A DNA stretch of 7,346 bases from Alphaproteobacteria bacterium UBA3439 (GTDB lineage: Bacteria > Pseudomonadota > Alphaproteobacteria > Puniceispirillales > Puniceispirillaceae), in the NCBI GenBank assembly GCA_002378605.1, contig DFSK01000085.1, positions 7,660 to 15,005 on the forward strand. The letters run 5' to 3'. Below are positions 1-5,529 of this stretch, piece after piece (the stretch's first letter is position 1; each line of letters begins with the position of its first letter). The position numbers and the translations under genes were made by a program. The notes under the pieces were generated by a model that saw nothing but the letters and a program-made list of their open reading frames with translations, ran no database searches and was not told the origin of the DNA.

Positions 1-174
1 ATGCCTGTTCTGGAATGCTGGAAAGCAAAACAGGTTTTCGTGTCAAAGCGCGGCCAAGGCACCGGATATTCAGGCATTGAAAATCCGCTGTTTTTCAAAG
101 AGAACACCCGCATGTTCTACGGTGATGCCAAGGCGTCACTTGACCAGCTTTTGGTTGTTATTTCGGGGCATTGA
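1..174 (+). CDS. pntB: NAD(P) transhydrogenase subunit beta, C-terminal end (partial)
   Basis: Frame 1 is open from the left edge to a TGA at 172-174 and gives 57 residues, beginning [17 protein letters not shown] and continuing through [15 protein letters not shown] to a GDAK segment. This closely resembles the extreme C-terminus of PntB, which in E. coli reads MPVLEVWKA...FKR...[14 protein letters not shown]...GDAK. The region belongs to the NADP(H)-binding domain III; the Lys-Arg pair and the GDAK loop lie around the NADP phosphate in known structures. PntAB sits in the inner membrane and uses the proton gradient to drive hydride transfer from NADH to NADP+. The ATG at position 1 is an internal methionine of PntB, not a start, because the family is about 460 residues long and this motif is always C-terminal. 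The gene is followed 22 bases later by a strong terminator, so it ends its operon. Identification is from remembered family sequence and is firm. Confidence 0.93.
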   Translation: MPVLECWKAKQVFVSKRGQGTGYSGIENPLFFKENTRMFYGDAKASLDQLLVVISGH

Positions 175-196
175 CCCGTTACCATAACCGCCTAAC

Positions 197-233
197 AAAA
201 AGGCAGCCCTGATTTGACGGGCTGCCTTTTTTT
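197..233. terminator. Bidirectional intrinsic terminator between convergent pntB and the ABC1 gene
   Basis: A perfect 8-bp GC-rich stem, GGCAGCCC (202-209) with GGGCTGCC (219-226), closes a 9-base loop. It is followed by seven T (227-233) and preceded by five A (197-201). Read on the + strand it is a textbook Rho-independent terminator 22 bases after the pntB stop. Read on the minus strand the A-run becomes a U-run, so the same hairpin can end the ABC1-family gene, whose stop lies at 273-275 about 40 bases away. The rest of 175-272 shows no gene. Confidence 0.9.
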
Positions 234-272
234 GATCTGTTCTACGTCAGTCGGTTTTATCTTTTGCCTGAT

Positions 273-1661
273 CTAGGCGGTATATGGCGCAATCAGATTG
301 TCGGGAAGCCCGACTTTGCTGGCAGCCTGCCTTTGCCGTTCGGCCAAGGCATCAACCGAGAAATCATCAATCAGCTCATGGAATAATTCATGCCAATTCA
401 CTTCGGCACCAAGATGCATGAAGACTGATCCAAGCCCAACAGCCGCCCGATCGGTCAGCACAAATTCACGCGGCGGTTTGATCCCGCCAATGCGTTTCAA
501 TTCAGTATGAACCTTGCCAGCCAGATCACGTCCCGCCTTGCCACCACGCATTTGCTGGATTGGGCGAACCCGATCTTCAAGAAGCGGCGCATAAATAAAT
601 TCGGCCCACATATTCAAAACATCAATCGCTTCATTATCAAGCCCGACAAACCCCCAGCGCTCATATGCATCGACTGCCTGATCACGGTTATTATCGCGAA
701 GCGCCTTATATAGCTCGATCACACCAGCGACAAATTGCGGCCGGAATAGGCGGATTGACCCGAAATCCATAAGATTGATGCTGTTATCCTTGGCGATTGA
801 ATAATTACCAAGATGCGGATCACCATGAATAACGCCATAATAATAGAATGGCACATACCAGACCCGAAACATGGTTTTCGCAATTTCATTTCGCGTGGCC
901 TGATCGGGATTGGTCTCAAGAAAAGCCATCAACCGCTGGCCTTCAAGCCAGTTCATGGTCAAAAGCCGGTTCGTTGATAATTCGGGGATATGGCTTGGTA
1001 CCTGCACTTTTTTCTCATCAGCAAGCATATGCTGATAAAGCTGCATATTCATGGCTTCGCGCCGGTAATCAAGCTCTTCCAAAAGCCGCTCGGATAATTC
1101 GTCATAGATATCCGATGTCGAAATCGCCGAATCATAACGCTCATAGAGCTGAAACAGCAATTTCAGCTGTTTTAGGTCGGCTTCAATGGCCGAGTGCATA
1201 TCGGGATATTGTAATTTTACCGCCAATGGCGCGTTATCCAGCCCCATCGCCTGATGAACCTGTCCAAGCGATGCCGCCGATACCGCATCACGGCTAAAGC
1301 TGTTAAATTTCTGCTGCCAATCAGCGCCAAGCTCGGCCGACATGCGGCGTTTGGTAAACAGCCAGCCCATTGATGGTGCATCGGCCTGCAAACCGGCCAA
1401 CTCTTCGGCATATTCAGGCGGCAGCGCATCGGGGATGGTTGATAGAATTTGCGCCACTTTCATGATCGGACCTTTTAGCCCGCCAAGCGCCTGCCGCAAA
1501 TCCGCCGCATGTTTGCCGCGATCAATTTCCCAGCCAAGATAGCGTTCGCCTGCAACCCGCGCCGCAAGACCGCCCATCGTCGAGGTTACTTTCGCATAAC
1601 GGCGGATACGGCCGCCAAACTGCCGGTCGCTGGCCGCATCATGATCACCGCTCATTGCCAT
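273..1661 (-). CDS. ABC1/AarF/UbiB-family atypical kinase-like protein
   Basis: This is a 462-residue ABC1-family protein, related to UbiB/COQ8, the atypical kinase-like ATPases that support ubiquinone synthesis and lipid homeostasis. Seen in order: a KVAQ at residues 68-71 in the place of the family's KxGQ signature; the alanine-rich loop AASLGQVH (129-136) that replaces the P-loop of ordinary kinases; the ATP-contacting lysine in LAVK (K149); an ExD motif in EELDY (E196, D198); the catalytic-loop signature HGDPHLGN (279-286); and the metal-binding DFG (299-301). It is shorter than E. coli UbiB (about 546 residues), and no C-terminal hydrophobic helices are visible, so it looks soluble or peripheral. 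That makes it a paralogous ABC1 branch rather than UbiB proper. The true substrate is unknown. The ATG (1661-1659) shares one base with the stop of the upstream peptidase gene and has GGAAGG 9 bases upstream; a second ATG two codons on is spaced less well. The family call is secure, the specific role is not. Confidence 0.9.
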   Translation of the reverse strand: MAMSGDHDAASDRQFGGRIRRYAKVTSTMGGLAARVAGERYLGWEIDRGKHAADLRQALGGLKGPIMKVAQILSTIPDALPPEYAEELAGLQADAPSMGWLFTKRRMSAELGADWQQKFNSFSRDAVSAASLGQVHQAMGLDNAPLAVKLQYPDMHSAIEADLKQLKLLFQLYERYDSAISTSDIYDELSERLLEELDYRREAMNMQLYQHMLADEKKVQVPSHIPELSTNRLLTMNWLEGQRLMAFLETNPDQATRNEIAKTMFRVWYVPFYYYGVIHGDPHLGNYSIAKDNSINLMDFGSIRLFRPQFVAGVIELYKALRDNNRDQAVDAYERWGFVGLDNEAIDVLNMWAEFIYAPLLEDRVRPIQQMRGGKAGRDLAGKVHTELKRIGGIKPPREFVLTDRAAVGLGSVFMHLGAEVNWHELFHELIDDFSVDALAERQRQAASKVGLPDNLIAPYTA

Positions 1662-3439
1662 TATTTTAGTCCTTCCAACTCGTCAATCATGCCACTAATC
1701 ATATCCAGCCCAAGTGACCAGAAAGCAGGCTTACTGGCATCAAGGTCAAAATGTTGCAATGCCACATCATAACGTTCGGTGCCGCCAGCCTTTAGCAGGT
1801 TTTTATAATTCTGGATAAAAAGATGGTCGGTTTTGCTGGCCTGCGCCAATTGATATTTCTGCCAAAGCGCATTGACCAGACAATCGCCAAAAGCATAGGC
1901 GTAAACATAAAATGGCGTATGGATGAAATGCGGCACATAGCCCCAGATCGGCCGATAATCATCGCCAGTTTTAATCGCTGGCCCGAGGGCAGCACGTTGG
2001 GTTTCCATCCAGATATCAGAAATTTCATCGGCCGTCAGCTCGGCTTTGGCACGCGCCTGATGTAATTCGGTTTCGAAATTATGAAACGCAATCTGCCGAA
2101 CAACCGTATTCAGCATGTCTTCGACCTTGCCCGCCAGCAATAGTCGCCGCGACTCGGCATTTGTTTGGCTATCGACAAGCTGGCGAAAGGCCAGCATTTC
2201 GGCAAATACCGACGCTGTTTCGGCAAGGGTAAGCGGGGTATCAGACATCAAATAGCCCTGATCGGCCGCCAGCACCTGATGGATGCCATGCCCCATTTCA
2301 TGCGCCAATGTCATGACATCACGCGACTTTCCGGCGAAATTCATCAAAATATAGGGATGCGCTGATGGCACGACTGGATGCGAGAACGCCCCCGAGCTTT
2401 TGCCCGCCCGCGGCGCGGCATCAATCCAGTTCTGATCAAAAAAGGGCAAAGCAATCTTTGCCATTTCAGGATCAAAGCCATGAAAGGCATCAAGCACAAT
2501 CTGTTTTGCTTCACCCCATTCATAATGCCGGTCATCATCCCCTGGCAATGGCGCATTGCGATCCCACCAATCGATTTGCTTTTTGCCCATCCAGCCAGCT
2601 TTGAGGCTGTAATAGCGATGCGACAGATCGGCATTGCGGTCATTGACCGCCTGCACCAAAGCATCGACGACATTATCATCAACATCATTTGCCAGATTGC
2701 GCGACGACACGGGCCGCGCAAAGCCGCGCCAGCCATCTTCGATCTGCTTATCCTTGGCGATGGTATTGATCACCAGCGACAGCAATCTTTGATGATCTTT
2801 CAAGGTTGTTGATAGTGACTGGCCTGCCTCTTTGCGTTTGGCTGCATCCGTACTGGACAGCGCATCCAGAATTTCGGCTTCGGTTACGTCAGTGCCCTGA
2901 AAGGCAAAGCGCATTGCCGTTGTTGTTTCATCAAATAACCGCACCCATGCCCCGGCACCCGTTGGCGCGCGTTCGGCAATCATTTTTTCAATCTCGTCAG
3001 ACAATTGGTAGGGCGCCATTGCCCGCACCCGCCGTAACCACGGCGCAAAACGTGCCAAACCGGCATCGTCAAGCAAACCATCAATATGATCTTGATCAAG
3101 GCGCGCAAGCTCAAGCTCAACAAATAAAAGCGCCGCGCCAATTTCTGATCCGGCTTCGCGCACCGATTGGTGATGCTTGGCAATTGCCGGATCATTTGTG
3201 TTTGCCGCAAATAGCAATTGTGCGTGGCTTTGCACCTTGCCTAGCTGTTCGAGAATCGTCTCATAGGCGGTGATGACAGTGGCAAGCTCGGCCCCTGACA
3301 TAGTGGCAATCTTACCCTGCCAATCAGCCGCAAGCGCCAACGCGTCCTTACGGCAGGCAGCAATATCGGTTTGCAATGCGGGGGAATCAACCCCGTCATA
3401 AAGGTCACGCAAGCTCCAAATTGGACAGGAATCAGGCAT
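1661..3439 (-). CDS. pepF: M3-family oligoendopeptidase F-like zinc metallopeptidase
   Basis: The 592-residue product is a cytosolic zinc peptidase of family M3, closest by motif to oligoendopeptidase F (M3B), which cuts short peptides and takes part in peptide recycling. The zinc site is HEMGH at residues 380-384 with the third ligand most likely Glu407 in TLAETASVFAEML. The substrate-side motif HFIHTPFYVYAYAFG lies at 504-518. The opening PIWSLRDLYDG is the usual PepF start, and the length is normal for the family (about 600), so the gene is complete. No signal peptide or membrane segment is seen. The ATG at 3439-3437 has only a weak GAAG Shine-Dalgarno 7 bases upstream. The gene is first in a minus-strand pair with the ABC1-family gene, overlapping it by one base (TAATG), and is divergent from the glycine-cleavage operon. 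Physiological substrates cannot be read from sequence; an M3 peptidase beside a kinase-like ABC1 protein suggests only co-expression. Confidence 0.93.
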   Translation of the reverse strand: MPDSCPIWSLRDLYDGVDSPALQTDIAACRKDALALAADWQGKIATMSGAELATVITAYETILEQLGKVQSHAQLLFAANTNDPAIAKHHQSVREAGSEIGAALLFVELELARLDQDHIDGLLDDAGLARFAPWLRRVRAMAPYQLSDEIEKMIAERAPTGAGAWVRLFDETTTAMRFAFQGTDVTEAEILDALSSTDAAKRKEAGQSLSTTLKDHQRLLSLVINTIAKDKQIEDGWRGFARPVSSRNLANDVDDNVVDALVQAVNDRNADLSHRYYSLKAGWMGKKQIDWWDRNAPLPGDDDRHYEWGEAKQIVLDAFHGFDPEMAKIALPFFDQNWIDAAPRAGKSSGAFSHPVVPSAHPYILMNFAGKSRDVMTLAHEMGHGIHQVLAADQGYLMSDTPLTLAETASVFAEMLAFRQLVDSQTNAESRRLLLAGKVEDMLNTVVRQIAFHNFETELHQARAKAELTADEISDIWMETQRAALGPAIKTGDDYRPIWGYVPHFIHTPFYVYAYAFGDCLVNALWQKYQLAQASKTDHLFIQNYKNLLKAGGTERYDVALQHFDLDASKPAFWSLGLDMISGMIDELEGLK

Positions 3440-3465
3440 ATCAAAGCTTCACTTTTCTAACAGAA

Positions 3466-3491
3466 CAAAACACAGGCACAAAACACAGGCA
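3466..3491. repeat. Perfect 13-bp tandem duplication in the peptidase leader
   Basis: The unit CAAAACACAGGCA occurs twice head to tail (3466-3478 and 3479-3491) with no mismatch. It lies 27 bases upstream of the peptidase start, inside its probable 5' untranslated leader on the minus strand. It may be a simple slippage duplication; a direct-repeat operator is possible but unsupported. Confidence 0.75.
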
Positions 3492-3516
3492 CATCAAGGG
3501 CATTTCCAGACCTTCT

Positions 3517-3547
3517 GTTATATGAGCATAGGTAAGAGCTTTCTCAA
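3517..3547 (-). promoter_or_regulatory. Candidate sigma-70 promoter for the peptidase/ABC1 operon
   Basis: On the minus strand TTGAGA (3547-3542) could be a -35 box, with TATAAC (3522-3517) as -10 at a 19-base spacing, or ATATAA one base closer at 18. Transcription would start about 70 bases before the peptidase ATG. The boxes are reasonable but the spacing is long, so this is a weak, hand-made prediction. Confidence 0.33.
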
Positions 3548-3586
3548 GGCTGTTTTTCAAACCTTTTGGATTTATCCCTTCGAAAT

Positions 3587-3616
3587 TTGCTGCACTCTTG
3601 CCCCATAATCTAAATT
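3587..3616 (+). promoter_or_regulatory. Weak candidate promoter for the riboswitch-gcvTHP transcript
   Basis: A promoter must lie just upstream of the riboswitch leader, which begins near 3632. The best pair I find by eye is TTGCTG (3587-3592) and TAAATT (3611-3616) with 18 bases between them, giving a start around 3623. A CATAAT at 3604-3609 also stands out but lacks a properly spaced -35 box. The placement is inferred mainly from context. Confidence 0.3.
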
Positions 3617-3631
3617 GCGTTAGCGTTTTTC

Positions 3632-3895
3632 TGCTCGATACATGAGGGGGGAGAGATTGTTGGCCACCAAATGGGCGGTAGCAGCAACACCGAAGGAGCA
3701 AACCCCCAGAAACTCTCAGGTAAATGTACTCTTTCATGTGAGCACTCTGGAAAGTGACACGGCAGTGTCCACCGAAGGGGAAAACTGGTGATCTAATGAA
3801 CCAGCCAGAATCGGCAAAAGGTTCAAATGATCGGCCAATCAGGTCACTATAGTCCGTGATTGGAAACAGCTAATCTCTCAGGTTCCGCGACAGAC
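3632..3895 (+). promoter_or_regulatory. Tandem glycine riboswitch (two aptamers) controlling gcvTHP
   Basis: Two glycine aptamers lie head to tail in the gcvT leader. In aptamer I (3640-3739), P1 pairs ACATGAGGG (3640-3648) with CTTTCATGT (3731-3739); P2 pairs TTGTTG (3657-3662) with CAGCAA (3682-3687). The conserved CACCGAAGGAGCAA is at 3688-3701 and ACTCTCAGGTAAA at 3712-3724. In aptamer II (about 3745-3895), CTCTGG opens at 3745, P2 is GACAC/GTGTC (3756-3760/3765-3769), CACCGAAGGGG is at 3770-3780, TCTCTCAGG at 3874-3882, and CAGA (3891-3894) closes a short P1 with TCTG (3746-3749). The leader TGCTC (3632-3636) pairs with linker GAGCA (3740-3744), matching the known leader-linker P0 helix, with GAT (3637-3639) left unpaired. 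The family (Rfam gcvT element, RF00504) binds glycine and normally turns gcv genes on. Aptamer II is atypical because of a large insertion, described separately. The identification rests on motifs and pairing done by hand. Confidence 0.93.
3781..3873 (+). other. Enlarged P3 region of glycine aptamer II, two predicted hairpins
   Basis: Ninety-three bases separate the conserved GGGG (ending 3780) from TCTCTCAGG (3874) in aptamer II, against 13 at the same place in aptamer I. Hand folding gives two hairpins. In the first, GATC (3790-3793) pairs with GATC (3829-3832), then comes a 3x3 internal loop, TGAACC (3797-3802) with GGTTCA (3820-3825), and GCC (3804-3806) with GGC (3813-3815) around a 6-base loop. 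In the second, CCAATCAGG (3835-3843) pairs with CC and TGATTGG (3854-3855 and 3857-3863) with G3856 bulged. An alternative small hairpin, CTGGT/ACCAG (3785-3789/3800-3804), would exclude the first. Variable P3 length is known for this riboswitch; whether this insert does anything is unknown. Confidence 0.65.
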
Positions 3896-3900
3896 GGGGC

Positions 3901-3921
3901 GAATACCATTGACTGGTATTC
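3901..3921 (+). promoter_or_regulatory. Hairpin in the gcvT expression platform
   Basis: GAATACCA (3901-3908) and TGGTATTC (3914-3921) form a perfect 8-bp stem with a 5-base loop, starting six bases after the last aptamer base. It is followed by ACTTTTG, a poor U-tract, so it is at most a weak terminator. It lies between the aptamer and the ribosome binding site and is the likely switching element or a spacer helix. The CTTTT just after it (3923-3927) could pair with AAAGG of the Shine-Dalgarno. The hairpin itself is seen; the regulatory reading is inference. Confidence 0.6.
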
Positions 3922-3938
3922 ACTTTTGACGCGTGACC

Positions 3939-3944
3939 AAAGGA
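3939..3944 (+). promoter_or_regulatory. Ribosome binding site that fixes the gcvT start
   Basis: AAAGGA lies 8 bases before the GTG at 3953. It is the only good Shine-Dalgarno sequence in front of a codon that gives a normal GcvT N-terminus, and it decides for GTG 3953 over the in-frame TTG at 3860. Confidence 0.8.
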
Positions 3945-3952
3945 TTAGAACA

Positions 3953-5047
3953 GTGGAAACACAACGAACCCCACTTTACGATTTTCACATTGCCAATGGC
4001 GCCCGCATAGTGCCTTTTGCCGGGTGGGATATGCCCGTTCAATATGCGGCTGGTATCAAGGCCGAACATTTGGCAACGCGCGATGGCGCTGGATTATTTG
4101 ATGTATCGCATATGGTGCAGGTCGAATTATCCGGCCGCGGCGCCGATGCCTTTTTTGAACGTCTAACTCCAACCGATATTGGCGCAGTCACCGAAGGGCG
4201 CGTTCGCTATTCAATGCTGTTGAATGACGCTGGTGGTGTTCTTGATGATTTGATGGTGGCGCGGCTTGATGGCAGGCTGCATCTTGTTGTTAATGCCGGT
4301 CGCGCCACGCATGACATTAATCATCTTCACCAGAATCTTGACGATACCACCAAGATGGATGTGCATCATGACAAAGCGCTTTTGGCCCTTCAAGGCCCCA
4401 ATGCGGCTCGGGTTCTATCCAGTCTTGGTCTTGATCTTGACGGGTTCCGCTTCATGGATATCCGCCATTTCACGCTTGGCGCCATTCCGCTTGTGATAAC
4501 ACGGTCTGGCTATACTGGTGAAGACGGGTTTGAAATTTCCATGCCCGCCAAATCAGCCGTTGATATAGCTGAAGCCCTATTGGCAACAGGCACTGTCACG
4601 CTTGCCGGTCTTGGCGCCCGCGATACATTGCGCCTTGAAGCAGGCCTGCCGCTGTGGGGGCATGAGCTTGACGAAACCATTACCCCGACAATGGCGGGGC
4701 TAAGGTTTGCCCTTTCAAAAAAGCGACGTGAGGCGGCTGATTTCCCCGGCGCCAATATCATTCTTGATGAATTTGCCAATGGCCCGAAAAGACGGCTTGT
4801 CGGTTTATTGGCAAGCGGCGCACGTCCGGTTCGCGATGGTACAAACCTTCTTCATGATGGCGTTGACATTGGCATCATCACATCGGGCGGCTTTGCGCCA
4901 AGCCTTGATCGCCCTGCCGCGCTTGGGTTTGTTGACACTCATCTTGCCCATGACGGCACCATCCTTGCCGCCGCCACAAGAGGCGGTGAAACCCCCATTA
5001 CCGTGGTGAATTTGCCACTCGTCCCACATCGCTATTTTCGCGGTTAG
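3953..5047 (+). CDS. gcvT: Glycine cleavage system T protein (aminomethyltransferase)
   Basis: GcvT takes the aminomethyl group carried on lipoylated GcvH, releases ammonia and forms 5,10-methylene-tetrahydrofolate. With the GTG start the protein has 364 residues, the usual family length. The N-terminus TPLYDFHIANGARIVPFAGW is typical and begins only a few residues after this start. LNDAGGVLDDLM contains Asp98/Asp99, in the region of the catalytic Asp101 of E. coli GcvT. SGYTGEDGFE (185-194) and ARDTLRLEAGLPLWGHELDE (222-241) are the conserved folate-side segments. The reading frame extends upstream to a TTG at 3860, but those extra 31 codons are riboswitch sequence and have no GcvT counterpart. 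The gene is first in gcvT-gcvH-gcvP, 27 bases ahead of gcvH, and sits under the glycine riboswitch. It is complete and ends with TAG; no missing key residue was seen. Confidence 0.96.
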   Translation: METQRTPLYDFHIANGARIVPFAGWDMPVQYAAGIKAEHLATRDGAGLFDVSHMVQVELSGRGADAFFERLTPTDIGAVTEGRVRYSMLLNDAGGVLDDLMVARLDGRLHLVVNAGRATHDINHLHQNLDDTTKMDVHHDKALLALQGPNAARVLSSLGLDLDGFRFMDIRHFTLGAIPLVITRSGYTGEDGFEISMPAKSAVDIAEALLATGTVTLAGLGARDTLRLEAGLPLWGHELDETITPTMAGLRFALSKKRREAADFPGANIILDEFANGPKRRLVGLLASGARPVRDGTNLLHDGVDIGIITSGGFAPSLDRPAALGFVDTHLAHDGTILAAATRGGETPITVVNLPLVPHRYFRG

Positions 5048-5074
5048 ACATATTCAAGCCATAAGGAGACAACC

Positions 5075-5437
5075 ATGCTTAAATTTTCTGAAGATCACGA
5101 ATGGGCCAACCTTGATGCCGATATTTGCGCGGTTGGCATTTCACCGCATGCGGTTGAACAGCTTGGCGATATCGTTTTTGTTGAACTGCCCGATATTGGG
5201 CTGGCTGTTAATAAAGGCGATGCAGTGGCAGTATTTGAATCGGTCAAGGCGGCATCAGATATCTACAGCCCTGCCGGTGGTGAAATCATCGAGGTCAATA
5301 ATGCGCTTCTTGACGATCTGACCGCGATCACGCCGGAAAGCGCAATGGCCAATTGGCTTTTCAAAATCAAAATCAATGATGCTGGCGACCTTGAGTCACT
5401 GATGGATGAAGCCGCCTATAATGCCATGATTGGCTAA
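5075..5437 (+). CDS. gcvH: Glycine cleavage system H protein (lipoyl carrier)
   Basis: This 120-residue carrier protein shuttles the aminomethyl intermediate between GcvP, GcvT and lipoamide dehydrogenase on a lipoyl arm. It opens with the family's characteristic FSEDHEW (4-10), followed by VGISPHAVEQLGDIVFVELP. The lipoate attachment lysine is Lys58 in FESVKAASDIYSP. The closing ANWLFKIKI and DEAAYNAMIG segments are also standard. The length is at the short end of normal (E. coli has 129). The ATG has AAGGAG (5063-5068) 6 bases upstream, a strong site, as expected for a carrier needed in excess. It lies 27 bases after gcvT and 92 bases before gcvP. The lipoylation enzymes and the L-protein are not in the window. 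The call is secure. Confidence 0.97.
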   Translation: MLKFSEDHEWANLDADICAVGISPHAVEQLGDIVFVELPDIGLAVNKGDAVAVFESVKAASDIYSPAGGEIIEVNNALLDDLTAITPESAMANWLFKIKINDAGDLESLMDEAAYNAMIG

Positions 5438-5458
5438 CCGGCATCCCTCCATAATTTT

Positions 5459-5505
5459 ACGGCAATCTGGCCTGACCGACCTTTGCCGTTCTTGCCCGAA
5501 ACGGG
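5459..5505 (+). other. Two small hairpins in the gcvH-gcvP gap
   Basis: The 92-base gap contains ACGGCAA (5459-5465) pairing with TTGCCGT (5483-5489) across 17 bases, and a short CCCG/CGGG stem (5495-5498/5502-5505) with an AAA loop, followed by TCGTTATTTTTG. The second stem with its T-rich tail could be a weak attenuator that lowers gcvP transcription relative to gcvT and gcvH, or the pair may simply be an mRNA-stability element. Four base pairs are too few for a confident terminator. Confidence 0.4.
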
Positions 5506-5529
5506 TCGTTATTTTTGAAAGGACGCATT

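Noticed and set aside
1..3. ATG at position 1 as the start of a small gene
   Set aside because: The 57-residue translation matches the C-terminus of PntB, so this is an internal methionine of a gene cut by the window edge.
848..1297. A 149-codon plus-strand open frame
   Set aside because: It is antisense to the ABC1 gene, whose motifs on the minus strand are intact throughout this span.
2378..3273. Plus-strand open frames of 144 and 155 codons opposite the peptidase gene
   Set aside because: They are antisense shadows of a well-conserved M3 peptidase with intact motifs; their translations lack recognisable domain features.
3615..3642. TTGCGT with GATACA as the gcv promoter
   Set aside because: Its start site would fall inside P1 of aptamer I and remove the P0 leader helix, which is incompatible with a working tandem riboswitch.
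3441..3737. A 98-codon minus-strand open frame in the intergenic region
   Set aside because: It runs antisense through glycine aptamer I and the tandem repeat, resembles no protein I know, and the region is explained by the riboswitch and the peptidase leader.
3804..3828. CCAGAATCGGCAAAAGG considered as the 3' half of glycine aptamer II
   Set aside because: It has the GCAAAAGG look of the consensus tail but lacks the CTCTCAGG element and a P1 partner. The segment at 3872-3895 has both, so 3804-3828 is better placed inside the enlarged P3.
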